A DNA stretch of 64,000 nt from Euwallacea fornicatus (GCF_040115645.1 NC_089549.1:5425779-5489778), one strand, 5' to 3'; counted from the stretch's first letter, positions 52,626-64,000 are shown. Numbers and translations are program-made. The notes: a model not told the origin generated them from the sequence alone.

Positions 52626-53706
52626 ATGGTCTATAAAAAAATACATGTCGAAAAGGGCGCTATTTGGGCAATAGCAAAAAGATATCAACGAATTGGATCA
52701 ATTAACCCGAAACTAAAAAGTGGACAACCAAGCAAGTTAAACAAAAAAGATGTCCGGAAGATTACGACTATTAGTTGGAAAAATCCATTGACGTCGTTTG
52801 GAAAAATCCGATTCGTGCTAGAAATTATCGGAGTTTCTATGTCTTCAAGGTTTGTAAGACGAATATTGGTTGAAGAGAAGTTATTTGCACGTAGGCCAGC
52901 AAAAAAACACTTCTCAGTAAGAAAAATCTGAAGGCCCGTGTTAAGTTTATTGTTATACCAGGTGGTCCATTTAACTTGACAAATCGGGATATCTCGAAAA
53001 TTACGCATCAGATTGAAAAAAGTTTCAAATGAAAGTATTTTGTCTCGAATGGATCCACGATATAACACTAACCATCACTTCCCAACTCCTTCAATTGGGG
53101 TTGGGGCGGGGGTAACGATGAATCAAAATTTAATTAATTCAATTTCTATGTCAATCAATGCGTTAGACGTCCCACTAGTCAGTGATTAACTTCTAAATAC
53201 GCCAGATTCATGGTTAAGCATGGAGGAGGATCCGTAATGATATAGGAATGTTTCAGCGGTTTTGGTATTGGCCCACTAAATAGAATAAATAGAAACATGA
53301 AGAGATTTGTGGACAAGGATATAGTTCAGAATGTTATGTTATCTTATGTTGAAGACAATTTATCGTTAAAATTCCATTTTCAACATGAGAACGATTTTAA
53401 ACATTCATAAAAGTGAGTTAAACGATTTTTTGAAGAAGGAAAAGTGCTGATTTTAATGTGGTCTTCCCAGTCGCCCAATCTGAATTCCATAGAAAATCTG
53501 TGGCAAATTGTTTATTAAGAATTGAGAGATAAAAATTATTCACATTACGATAAATTGTTTATTGAAATACAAAAAAAAATTGCAAAATATTAATCCAGCA
53601 ACATTAAAAAAAATTAATTTATTTATTGAAAAAAAATTATTAATTTATTCAATGCTGCGTCGATGTCAGGCAGTTATTGATAATAATGATTACATTATCA
53701 AATATT
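52626..53706 (+). pseudogene. Tc1-type transposase, strongly decayed
   Basis: N-terminal part MVYKKIHVEKGAIWAIAKRY with linker KLKSGQPSKLNKKDV and FVRRILVEEKLFARRPAKKH, stopping at 52931. A segment at about 52955-53190 is foreign and contains a GGTGGTCCATTTAACTTGAC phrase typical of another repeat. Coding then resumes with MVKHGGGSVMI (53215), a GIGPLNRINRNMK block, FQHENDFKH (second-D region, D now E/N) and SPNLNSIENLWQIVY (E kept). Several stops. The first catalytic D was not found. Confidence 0.75.
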
Positions 53707-53975
53707 AGTGCTTTGGCAAAGATGTCAATTGATTTTTAAAATTATTTGAAGGAATTTGTTATGTCCTTATTTCCATTTTTAATTGTCTGTCTATTTTTGT
53801 GTCAGGTAAATTCCAAAAAACTTATTTTTTTATTGACCGTAAAGTAACTTTATCAACATTTGTTTACAAATTTGTATAATGTGTTTTGCGACAAATAACA
53901 TACATGCATAGGAAACAAATTAATTAAAATACAGTATGACCCACATAAGAGCGGGACACCCCTGTAAAATTTTTA

Positions 53976-56749
53976 AATAATAATAACCATCTTCATTCAC
54001 CCGGTGAATGGGCTATCGGCCCCTTGGCCTTTCTGCCCAATTGACATGTATAATCTACAAAACGAGAAAAAAAAAAAAAACCACGAGGCAACCATAAGTG
54101 TGATGAGGATTAGAGAGGAGTGACTGTTCGCTATTGTCGTCCGTCCGCGGTCCGTTCATGGTTGTTGGTAGTGTTCGAGGAGGGTTTCGGAGGGATAAAG
54201 GAATCGGGAATGTCTAGTTTGCCGTGTCAAGCAGAGGAGGTTGAGTATTGTCCAGTTATGAGGGTTGTCTTTCCATTTTTTCCGAAGTTGCAGTAGTCTT
54301 TCCGTTATTTTCGTCATATTTGTGCGTTCGTATAGCATTTGGGTGGGTGGGTTATGTAAGGGGTTGTCGGCATGTCTTATTTTTGTGATCAGTCTTAAGG
54401 CAATTTGTTCAGTTGTTTGTATGTATTTTTTTGTTTTGTCTGTTGCATTCGCCATCAGTACGTGACCGTAGTCTAATAGAGGTCTGCATATCGCTTTGTA
54501 TATTTTTGTTGCCGTTTTGGTACTTATGGCTCTGTATTTGTATGTCAGTGTTCGAAAATGTTTTGTTCGTCGAGTGATTTCTGTCCTCATGTTTTGTAGG
54601 TGTTTGGTGAATTTCAGTTTTTTGTCTATTGTAACCCCTAAGTATTTAATTTCGTCAGTTGGTTCTACTGTGTGTCTATCTGCCTGTAATGTTGGGGAGT
54701 TGAGTTTAATTTTATGGTTAGAGAGTAGCAGTTGGTTCTTCGCAGCGTTAGGTGTCAGTCTCCATTTGTAGAACCATGTCATTGTGTTGTCCATTAGAAT
54801 CTGTAGTCTCTCCACGGCTTTTTTTGTTGTTTTGTCATGTGCAATGAGTGCCGTGTCGTCGGCGTATTGTAATATGTAAGCTGTTTCGTTTATTGCGTGT
54901 TTGTCTTGCAAGTTGTGGTTGTATATGTCATGGCAGTACACATTGTATAGAAAAGGGGAAAGTGGCGAACCCTGGGGAAGTCCTTGCTCCGGGGAGAAGG
55001 AAAAAGAAAGGGTGTTGTCGATTCGTACTTCCAGTCGTCTGTTCTCCAGTAGGTTTCTAAGAATGTTTAGTAGGTATTTTGGTGTGTGAAGTTTGTACAG
55101 TTTGTAAAGAAGCCCGTTGTGCCAGACACTGTCGAAAGCCTTGTTGATGTCCATAAACAGACTTGCGGTTTTCCTGCCGTTTAGGTGTGTTGTTTGTCAG
55201 GACAAAAAGTGGGTGAATGGTCGAATGTTTGGATTTAAAGCCAAACTGGTAATTCGGTATGTTGTTCCCAATAAGTTTTTCAAGTCTGCTCTTAATTATG
55301 TGTTCGAATAATTTACACAACACCGGTAGTAATGTGATTGGTCGATAGTTTTTAGTTTGTGAGTTGTCTAGTCCGTTTTTTGCAATGGGAATTATTATTC
55401 CATTTTTCCATGTCGTAGGTATGGTGTTGTGAGTTATGCAATTATTTAGTTGGTTGCGTATGTGTTCGTGTGTTTCGGGGGTTAAATTTTTCAAAATTTT
55501 GCATTTAATTTTGTCTTTTCCCGGTGCTGTGTTTTTTAAACTTGTAAGGGCTTCGTCGTATTCCGTGACCGTGATCGGTTCGAACGTATGGTTTGAGGGG
55601 TCGCTAAAGTAGTTGTCGTACCAGTGGTTTACGTCATTCCAGTTGTTGTTGTCAAAATTTGGGTTGGTCGATGCGCTGAAGGCTCTTTGAAAGTGTCTGG
55701 CAAATGCGTCTGCTTTGTCTTTGTCTGTGTAATGTTCCGTTCCGTTTTCGCAAATCGTACCAATATCGTTGTTTTTTTTGTAACGAGTTAGTTTTTCAAT
55801 TTTTTTCCAATACGATTTCCCGCTGTCCTTTTCGATTTCTTGGCATGCCTCTAGCCATTTGTCCTGTCGGTATTCGTATATTAATGTCTTTACGTTTCGG
55901 TTGAGGTTATTAAGTGTTCTTTTTAATTCGCTGTTTTGTGTTTGTGAGTATTGTCTGTATAGTTCTCGCTTTCGTTTAATCAGCCTTAAAATAAATTTTG
56001 GTAGAGTGTGTTGGAAGAATGAGTTTTTAAGTCGAGGTGTGAATAATTCGACAGCTGATGATATTTTTTGTTGTAGTGCTTCTATAGAAGTGGATTGTGA
56101 CCGGGTGTGAATGTAATTGTGAACGTACTGTCTTACTTTGTCCGTGTCAGTTTTTTCCAGGTTTAATTTCTCTTGGTTGTTTTTGTTAGAGAGCTGTTGT
56201 GTTTGTCCTGGGTTAAGGTCAAAGGTAATTGCCAGGTGGTCAGATCCCAGTTCATTGGTCAGCCCAACATTGGTTATGCTAGCAGTTAGGTTTGTAGTGT
56301 GCAGTAATACGTCCGGTGTTGTGTCTTGGTTTTCTGTCATTAGGAATGTCGGTGGGGTGGGTTGTCTTATAAAGTCCGAGTTTTCCAAGAATGTATTTAA
56401 TTGTTTTGTTTTGGGCCTGTTGAGGTTTAGGTCGCTAATAATGATGGCGTATTTGTAGAGGCACGCCCTAGTTAGTATGTTTTGTTCAATGTCCGAAAAT
56501 TGGTGTATGTATACCAGGAAAACGTGTATTTTGACGTCCAGGTATGGGATGGTAAAGTGAATGCAGTCATTTAGGGGGTTATTTAGGGAGGGGGGGTTCG
56601 CCTTGCCGAGCTTTACTATCGGTTTTAACAAGACTGCAGCACCTCCTCTGGCGTTGTTAATCATGTGACCATGTTTGCTAATATACTGCCAATCTCTATA
56701 CGCTGGTGTCTGTTCCAGTTTGGTCTTAGTTTCTACGAACATGCATCCA
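53976..56749 (-). mobile_element. jockey-type non-LTR retrotransposon, 5'-truncated
   Basis: The 12 bp duplication GTAAAATTTTTA flanks it (53964-53975 and 56750-56761). The 3' end on minus (about 53976) is a short TTATTATTATT tail rather than poly(A). The 5' end lies inside the endonuclease domain, so ORF1 and the start of ORF2 are missing. Length 2.77 kb. It interrupts the left repeat of the surrounding transposon. Confidence 0.92.
54156..56742 (-). pseudogene. jockey-type ORF2: endonuclease and reverse transcriptase, one frameshift
   Basis: Minus strand. The endonuclease part begins FVETKTKLEQTPAYRDWQYI, with RGGAAVLLK, AIIISDLNLNR and LGSDHLAITF (the conserved S-D-H triad end). The reverse transcriptase follows: APGKDKIKCKIL, NYRPITLLPVLCKLFEHII and FGFKSKHST, then a frameshift near 55150-55200. 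It continues MDINKAFDSVWHNGLL, LPQGSPLSPFLYNVY, LQYADDTALIAH (catalytic) and VTIDKKLKFTKHL, to a stop at 54156. Only one lesion separates over 860 codons. The 5' truncation alone makes it inactive. Confidence 0.92.
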
Positions 56750-56926
56750 GTAAAATTTTTATTTGTGGTCCGATTTTGATTATTCTTTTATATGTTGTGA
56801 AGCATCAAAAACTCTAGTTTATGAGAAGTTTTTGTTGTGCTAACTTAAAATCCAAATCCTACTTTGCTTCTTTTTCATGCCGAAAATTCAAGAAAAAACA
56901 TTAGGGATTTTTTTATTTTAAACTTA

Positions 56927-57496
56927 TGTAATGGAACTCGCGAAACAAATCTCTGGAACACTTTAATAGATTTTATTCCACTCGTTATGACACACACAAC
57001 CCTGAATCGTTTCAAAACTAAAGATCTTGGGCTTTAACTGGCACTTCAATGGAGAGAGTCAAGAGCTAAGAATGTGGGATTTTACAAGATTCCGGGAGCG
57101 TCGAGTTATATCATTCGTATCGTCATAATTAAAAAATGGGGCTTGTTACAAGCTTCGGGGTATCATAAGTACTAAAAAAAATGGGGGTCAGTACCCATAG
57201 GCGTGCTCCGGTTTTAGGCAATAAGCAAGATAACCCACAGATGGTAACTTTCCAAATTCTTAACCCGTAAAGTCAACACAATGGTAAGAAAGGATAATTT
57301 ACGAGAGTGTTGCAGCTGTAGTCTGATTTTAGCAAAATGTGAATACTTTAGACTTTTGTCTTGACGAGGAAGAGGAGTGAAAGTTTTTATAAAGGGTAAC
57401 CCTTATTGGAAGATAATGGGTTCCCGACATATGGCCATCCTGGACATACCACTAAGGTAGTGGAAATTCATAGGCGTAGCGTAAGGGTACATTACA
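56927..57496. mobile_element. solo LTR, copy 2 (570 bp), TSD CTTA
   Basis: TGTAATGGAACTCGCG... to ...GGTACATTACA, flanked by CTTA (56923-56926 and 57497-57500). It is very similar over its whole length to the LTR at 37253-37836, in the same orientation, with small indels near 37440-37500. Inserted in the left arm of the DD41D-like element. Confidence 0.92.
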
Positions 57497-57732
57497 CTTA
57501 ACTATAATAATATCTTTAAAATATTTCAAAATGGTTGTATCTCAAATTTCGTTGAAAAATATTGATTAATAAAAAAGTTATTGAACAATAAAATTTTAAA
57601 TTTACTGAATCGTTCACATCTTTATTAATAAAGATTTTTGGTAAAGTTGGCTGAGAAATCTCCCCTCTTTTTGATTGGAAAAATAGTTCAAATATGAACA
57701 ATCAATTAACTTTAAGGAAAAAAATTTAATTA

Positions 57733-58650
57733 GTGCGTCTTTCTAGTGATAATGACCGAAGTATGCGGAAAGTAACTAGAATATTCATCATAAAATATCC
57801 TAATCGACGTTCTATTACTAAAAGTACAGTGAATCGAATAAATCGTACATTTAATGAAACTGGAGCCGTTGACAGATATGTACTAAAAACTAAACGGCCG
57901 GAAAATAGAAATCAAAATGAAACAGAAATCGCAATTTTAAATAATTTTACTGACAACCCATATGCTACATTAAGAACAGCAAGTTTGGATTTAAATATAC
58001 CCAGGAAAAATATTCGAAGATGCCTTAAAAAGAATAAAATTAAGCCATATAAACCAAAATTTCTGCATACTTTAAAAGAAGGAGACCAGAACAGAAGGTT
58101 GGAATTTAGTTTGTGGACGCAAGGGGAGTATCAAGATACCAATTTCCTAAAACGTATTCTTTTTAGTGACGAAGCTACATTTACTACTAACGGGATAGTT
58201 TTCTTACAGAATTGTAGATTTTGGTCTCGCGAAAATCCACGCTGGATTATTAATTGTGAAAGTCAATATTTCCAAAAAGGAAATATTTGGTGCGGAATAA
58301 TCCACGACAAAATTATCGGTCCATTTTTTCTTAAAGGCAATATGATTTCTACAAGTTTTTTAGAACTATTAAAAAATGAATTAACCGATGCGATTGATGA
58401 TCTTCCAATATTACACGCACATAACATGTATTTTCAACTTGATGGAAGTCCTATTCATAACGCGAGAATTGTTCGGGAATGGTTAAATACAAATTTTCCT
58501 AACCAATGGATCGGACGGAACAGTCCATTAATACAATAGCCACCCAGTTCGCCCGATCTGACTCCATTAGATTTTTTTTTGTGGGGTACTCTTGGGCAAA
58601 AAGTATATAAAAACCGCCCCAGAAATAGAGAAGAACTGTGCAAGTTAAGT
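57733..58650 (+). pseudogene. DD41D-like transposase with premature stop
   Basis: The N-terminal region shows KYPNRRSITKSTVNRINRTF, an HTH; the frame may start slightly upstream of 57733. A second HTH is YATLRTASLDLNIPRKNIRR. The catalytic domain shows ILFSDEATFTTNG (first D), GNIWCGIIHDKIIGPFFLKG, YFQLDGSPIHNARIV (second D) and, after a TAG at 58537 in place of tryptophan, PPSSPDLTPLDFFLWG (third D). A further frame change near 58620 affects the last residues, and no F-E-x-x-L terminus was found. The single TAG is the main lesion. Confidence 0.88.
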
Positions 58651-59518
58651 TTGAGGTTCAGGCAAACTATTTTTTTAAAATTATTTTTAATTTTACAGGA
58701 AACAACACAAACGTAATTAACAATAACGGTTACAATAATAATGATCCCTAAATCTACGTTTTTACCTATTTATATTAAAATATATGCTTACCATGCATAA
58801 GGCTTCCAGAACATTTTGAACTTAATATTAAGTCGCAATTAAGGGTAATACGTTTTTCTAATCGCAAGTTCTAGATGGTAGTAAACACTACGCAGTTTCT
58901 CATTATTTCATAATTAAGCAAATAGTTGTGATATAACTTGCATGAGGGTGAGACACTCCTGTGAATAGATAACTCCCCCATCTCTTAGGAAAGTAATGCG
59001 GAATACTAGAAGAAGATGCGAGAAATGTGTCCAGTTGAACGGTGGCTTAATCGAAGCAAACCCTTTTTAAAATCAAGTAAATATCTTTTTGTTATAATTT
59101 TTTCCACATTAAATGATTGAATATTTTACAGGGGTCTCCTGCTCTAAAGTGGATCAAATTTAATCGTTCAATAATTTTTTTATTAATCAATATTTTTCAA
59201 CGAAATTTGAAATACAACCATTTTGGAATATTCTAAAGGTATTATAGTTAAGTTTAAAATAAAAAAATCTTTAACGTCTTTTCTCGAACTTTCGGCATGA
59301 AAAGAAAGTAAAGTGGTCCTCGGATTTTAAGAGAGCACAACAAGAACTTCTCACAAACTAGAGTTTTTGATACTTTACAACATATAAAAAAAATAATCAA
59401 AATCGGACCACAAATAAAAATTTTACAGGGGTGTCCCGCTCTTATGTGGGTCATACTTTATGTATGATTTAATTGAAAAATTATATTTGCCTATCTAGGT
59501 TTGACCATTACTACATAC

Positions 59519-60510
59519 GTACGTATGAAAACATACTTAAGTCACCACAAAAAAAAAAAATTGCATAGCAAACTGTAGAGCCTCATTAATAGACTTATCA
59601 TGTAACCTGAAAATCCAAAGATATTTTCTTCGTAGTGTCGTAAAAAAAGGAATTTCTTTGCCGCCATAATGCAAATTAAAGTTTTTCATTCAATTATTCA
59701 CCATTTGGCTTTGCACCCTCAACGGCAGCCCTTTTTTAAGATTTAACGAAGACCCTTTCGAGGTTCTTTGACTATACCCGACAAGAACCAAACCTTTTAA
59801 TTTTAAGAAGTCACAAAGTCGTGTGGGTTGAATACTTCAATAGCTTTATATTGAACTGAATGACAAAGGTTTAGGGTATTTAAAACTCCAGGATTGGCCT
59901 AGCCTATTGAGATAAAAATATTTTTTTTTTTTAATAAAAAAAAATAAAAATGTTTATATTGTAGTACATCATTGTACAGGGGTTACTAAGAACTTTTAAA
60001 AATGGCCAAATAATGTACAGATCCGTGTTCAAACAACTCAAGTTGTTGTCATTATCTCTAAAACTAAGCAATATTTAAAATTTTGAAATTTACTGGTTTG
60101 TAGATATAAGAAAATAATAAAGTTTTTGTATCAAATGTTTTGCAGAAAAACTTTTAGTTTGCGATTTATTTAGGAAATTAAATTTGATCGAATTTTATTT
60201 TTTTCATAATAACTCACAAATTAAAAATCATTTGGCAACATTGTTTACAGTTCTTAGAAGAGTATGAAATTTGGCACATTTTTGCCAATTTGACCGGCCC
60301 TTTAATTCTTACCATTTAATAAATAGTAACGATAGTTCATCGGATTTGGAACATCCTGTATGTGAAGCTTGTAAAAGCTCAAAGATGTTTGATTAAAATC
60401 AAGGTCTCAGCGAACAACATGCTGAATGATTTGTGAGTATAATAATCCATGTAATATTACATTAAATATTATTGGCAAAAACGTACAGAAAATTTGAACA
60501 TAATGTATTA
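59519..60510. other. no gene recognised
   Basis: AT-rich sequence with long A and T runs (59905-59950). No terminal repeat pairs or coding features were recognised. A GAACATCCTGTATGTGAAGC word near 60350 resembles a transposon end. Confidence 0.35.
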
Positions 60511-60620
60511 TATACAGGATGTTTCCTAACTACGTGAAAAAAATTTAAAGGCGTAATCCTCGATTGATTTTGAGTCAAAAATGTCTAATAAACATATGTC
60601 CGCAAATGTCTTGTTTCCAA
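60511..60620. repeat. single transposon end of the 28.3 kb family, at the satellite border
   Basis: TACAGGATGTTTCCTAACTA and about 105 following bases match the left end 28260-28368 with few changes (CATATGTCCGCAAATG shared). The match stops exactly before the inner TACAGGGTGTTGA motif, at 60618, where degenerate satellite sequence begins. No transposase and no second end follow within the window. Confidence 0.88.
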
Positions 60621-63600
60621 CGAGAGTTGTTTCGACGAGATGTGTAGGACGTCACAATAAATCATGATTGCATCTTGTTGAACTTCCAAGAAAACTAGTA
60701 CTTTCTGTGCTCAAACACACAACTTTTGTGACTTTTCAAACTTTGAAGCTCGATAACTTCGGCAAATGTGGATCAAATTTCTTAAACAAAGTATCAAATT
60801 AATCAGCTCGACGAGATTTTGAAGATGACACAATAAATCATGATTGCATCTTGTTGAACTTCCAAGAAAACTAGTACTTTCTGTGCTCAAACACACAACT
60901 TTTGTGACTTTACAAACTTTGAAGCTCGATAACTTCGGCAAATGTGGATCAAATTTCTTAAACAAAGTATCAAATTAATCAGCTCGACGAGATTTTGAAG
61001 ATGACACAATAAATCATGATTGCATCTTGTTGAACTTCCAAGAAAACTAGTACTTTCTGTGCTCAAACACACAACTTTTGTGACTTTTCAAACTTTGAAG
61101 CTCGATAACTTCGGCAAATGTGGATCAAATTTCTTAAACAAAGTATCAAATTAATCAGCTCGACGAGATTTTGAAGATGACACAATAAATCATGATTGCA
61201 TCTTGTTGAACTTCCAAGAAAACTAGTACTTTCTGTGCTCAAACACACAACTTTTGTGACTTTTCAAACTTTGAAGCTCGATAACTTCGGCAAATGTGGA
61301 TCAAATTTCTTAAACAAAGTATCAAATTAATCAGCTCGACGAGATTTTGAAGATGACACAATAAATCATGATTGCATCTTGTTGAACTTCCAAGAAAACT
61401 AGTACTTTCTGTGCTCAAACACACAACTTTTGTGACTTTACAAACTTTGAAGCTCGATAACTTCGGCAAATGTGGATCAAATTTCTTAAACAAAGTATCA
61501 AATTAATCAGCTCGACGAGATTTTGAAGATGACACAATAAATCATGATTGCATCTTGTTGAACTTCCAAGAAAACTAGTACTTTCTGTGCTCAAACACAC
61601 AACTTTTGTGACTTTTCAAACTTTGAAGCTCGATAACTTCCGGCAAATGTGGATCAAATTTCTTAAACAAAGTATCAAATTAATCAGCTCGACGAGATTT
61701 TGAAGATGACACAATAAATCATGATTGCATCTTGTTGAACTTCCAAGAAAACTAGTACTTTCTGTGCTCAAACACACAACTTTTGTGACTTTTCAAACTT
61801 TGAAGCTCGATAACTTCGGCAAATGTGGATCAAATTTCTTAAACAAAGTATCAAATTAATCAGCTCGACGAGATTTTGAAGATGACACAATAAATCATGA
61901 TTGCATCTTGTTGAACTTCCAAGAAAACTAGTACTTTCTGTGCTCAAACACACAACTTTTGTGACTTTTCAAACTTTGAAGCTCGATAACTTCGGCAAAT
62001 GTGGATCAAATTTCTTAAACAAAGTATCAAATTAATCAGCTCGACGAGATTTTGAAGATGACACAATAAATCATGATTGCATCTTGTTGAACTTCCAAGA
62101 AAACTAGTACTTTCTGTGCTCAAACACACAACTTTTGTGACTTTTCAAACTTTGAAGCTCGATAACTTCGGCAAATGTGGACCAAATTTCTTAAACAAAG
62201 TATCAAATTAATCAGCTCGACGAGATTTTGAAGATGACACAATAAATCATGATTGCATCTTGTTGAACTTCCAAGAAAACTAGTACTTTCTGTGCTCAAA
62301 CACACAACTTTTGTGACTTTACAAACTTTGAAGCTCGATAACTTCGGCAAATGTGGATCAAATTTCTTAAACAAAGTATCAAATTAATCAGCTCGACGGA
62401 GATTTTGAAGATGACACAATAAATCATGATTGCATCTTGTTGAACTTCCAAGAAAACTAGTACTTTCTGTGCTCAAACACACAACTTTTGTGACTTTTCA
62501 AACTTTGAAGCTCGATAACTTCCGGCAAATGTGGATCAAATTTCTTAAACAAAGTATCAAATTAATCAGCTCGACGAGATTTTGAAGATGACACAATAAA
62601 TCATGATTGCATCTTGTTGAACTTCCAAGAAAACTAGTACTTTCTGTGCTCAAACACACAACTTTTGTGACTTTTCAAACTTTGAAGCTCGATAACTTCG
62701 GCAAATGTGGACTCAAATTTCTTAAACAAAGTATCAAATTAATCAGCTCGACGAGATTTTGAAGATGACACAATAAATCATGATTGCATCTTGTTGAACT
62801 TCCAAGAAAACTAGTACTTTCTGTGCTCAAACACACAACTTTTGTGACTTTTCAAACTTTGAAGCTCGATAACTTCGGCAAATGTGGACCAAATTTCTTA
62901 AACAAAGTATCAAATTAATCAGCTCGACGAGATTTTGAAGATGACACAATAAATCATGATTGCATCTTGTTGAACTTCCAAGAAAACTAGTACTTTCTGT
63001 GCTCAAACACACAACTTTTGTGACTTTTCAAACTTTGAAGCTCGATAACTTCGGCAAATGTGGATCAAATTTCTTAAACAAAGTATCAAATTAATCAGCT
63101 CGACGAGATTTTGAAGATGACACAATAAATCATGATTGCATCTTGTTGAACTTCCAAGAAAACTAGTACTTTCTGTGCTCAAACACACAACTTTTGTGAC
63201 TTTTCAAACTTTGAAGCTCGATAACTTCGGCAAATGTGGATCAAATTTCTTAAACAAAGTATCAAATTAATCAGCTCGACGAGATTTTGAAGATGACACA
63301 ATAAATCATGATTGCATCTTGTTGAACTTCCAAGAAAACTAGTACTTTCTGTGCTCAAACACACAACTTTTGTGACTTTTCAAACTTTGAAGCTCGATAA
63401 CTTCGGCAAATGTGGATCAAATTTCTTAAACAAAGTATCAAATTAATCAGCTCGACGAGATTTTGAAGATGACACAATAAATCATGATTGCATCTTGTTG
63501 AACTTCCAAGAAAACTAGTACTTTCTGTGCTCAAACACACAACTTTTGTGACTTTTCAAACTTTGAAGCTCGATAACTTCGGCAAATGTGGATCAAATTT

Positions 63601-64000
63601 CTTAAACAAAGTATCAAATTAATCAGCTCGACGAGATTTTGAAGATGACACAATAAATCATGATTGCATCTTGTTGAACTTCCAAGAAAACTAGTACTTT
63701 CTGTGCTCAAACACACAACTTTTGTGACTTTTCAAACTTTGAAGCTCGATAACTTCGGCAAATGTGGATCAAATTTCTTAAACAAAGTATCAAATTAATC
63801 AGCTCGACGAGATTTTGAAGATGACTCATAAATCATGATTGCATCTTGTTGAACTTCCAAGAAAACTAGTACTTTCTGTGCTCAAACACACAACTTTTGT
63901 GACTTTTCAAACTTTGAAGCTCGATAACTTCGGCAAATGTGGATCAAATTTCTTAAACAAAGTATCAAATTAATCAGCTCGACGAGATTTTGAAGATGAA
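60621..64000. repeat. 176 bp satellite array, about 19 units, continuing past the window
   Basis: Consecutive near-identical units of 176 bp (a few are 177 through one-base insertions). One landmark per unit is AAACACACAACTTTTGTGAC, at 60713, 60889, 61065 and so on. The first partial unit (60621-60690) is diverged (TTTCGACGAGATGTGTAGGA) and later units are nearly uniform. Variants: TTTAC for TTTTC in units starting near 60889, 61417 and 62299; CTTCCGGC for CTTCGGC near 61638 and 62519; GGACC for GGATC near 62178 and 62887. Each unit holds a 61-codon open frame on minus that overlaps the next; this is a by-product of the repeat, not a gene. Such arrays are typical of heterochromatin. Confidence 0.97.

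Larger units (their letters stand above)
53932..59458 (+). mobile_element. DD41D-like transposon with long repeats, carrying two inserts
   Basis: TA duplications at 53930-53931 and 59459-59460. Ends read AGTATGACCCACATAAGAGC and, inverted, the same at 59457. Inverted similarity continues inward for over 300 bp once the two inserts (53976-56749 and 56927-57496) are removed. Related subterminal motifs lie at 59125 (ACAGGGGTCTCCTGCTCT) and 58945. The net element is about 2.2 kb, with the transposase at 57733. Confidence 0.88.
52479..59518 (+). mobile_element. Tc1-type element enclosing a further nest
   Basis: The left end (ACATACAGTAGTAGCTAAAA...AGATAGACAAA, then CAATTAAATCAT, 52479-52530) is matched in inverted form by two separated pieces, 59461-59518 and 53770-53931. 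The second carries GTTTCCTATGCATGTATGTT and TTTGTCGCAAAACACATTAT. Joining them across 53932-59458 restores a continuous right arm, so the DD41D-like element inserted into that arm. Net size of the Tc1 copy is about 1.5 kb. Confidence 0.82.

Noticed and set aside
54265..56458. Several cysteine/valine-rich plus-strand frames
   Set aside because: Antisense shadows of the jockey-type ORF2.
60711..63716. Series of 61- and 84-codon minus-strand open frames
   Set aside because: They are identical phases of the 176 bp satellite unit, overlap each other, and the unit length is not a multiple of three. A repeat by-product, not a gene family.
60621..64000. CRISPR or tandem gene array
   Set aside because: Whole 176 bp units are uniform with no unique spacers; it is a satellite.

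Overview
This window is AT-rich eukaryotic DNA, almost certainly from an insect. The clues are an M1 aminopeptidase gene split by 49-59 bp introns, an Antp/Hox-type homeobox remnant, and a dense crowd of Tc1/mariner elements, insect-type non-LTR elements and a Ty3-type LTR element. A beetle is plausible from the kind of transposases present, but that is inference. No bacterial, viral-genome, tRNA, rRNA or CRISPR feature was seen. Nearly everything between the few host fragments is layered transposable elements, and only one or two transposases look intact.

Layout. 0-4.5 kb: a minus-strand aminopeptidase N-like gene whose 11 visible exons keep one frame, with its 3' end outside the window. 4.5-6.5 kb: nested terminal-inverted-repeat (TIR) elements. 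6.8-8.3 kb: a complete Tc1-type transposon with an uninterrupted 346-residue DD34E transposase. 9.4-11.5 kb: a very old tandem array with a unit of about 165 bp. 12.0-15.6 kb: two exon-like pieces of a second aminopeptidase, separated by a 2.6 kb TIR element of unrecognised type. 16-21 kb: a palindromic transposon, a truncated transposase, a jockey-type reverse transcriptase with two stops, and a PIF/Harbinger fragment. 21.3-25.4 kb: a Tc1 copy split by a solo LTR, which is itself split by an ORF1-only R1-like retroelement, with target-site duplications (TSDs) marking the two inner layers. 26.4-29.9 kb: a large palindromic element and a DD41D-like transposon. 30.1-36.1 kb: four Tc1-type copies end to end. 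37.3 and 56.9 kb: two solo LTRs of one family. 38.1-43.7 kb: Tc1 copies holding a mariner, a perfect foldback and a second large palindrome. 43.9-44.8 kb: a broken homeobox gene. 45.3-51.6 kb: a Tc1 copy split by a 4.87 kb Ty3/gypsy-type element with paired 228 bp LTRs. 52.5-59.5 kb: a nest in which a Tc1 copy holds a DD41D-like element, which holds a jockey-type element and a solo LTR. 60.6-64.0 kb and beyond: a homogeneous 176 bp satellite.

The most unusual pattern is that three independent transposons (16.0, 26.4 and 42.1 kb) share one architecture. Their long arms are inverted copies of the transposase 3' end, in two cases including its last codons, and the 5' half of the gene is gone. 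They belong to a transposase group with an N-terminal DUF4817-type domain, TACAGGGTG-like termini and an F-E-H/Q-L/F-L C-terminus. The few host genes (aminopeptidases, homeobox) are islands in this landscape and show no sign of working together.
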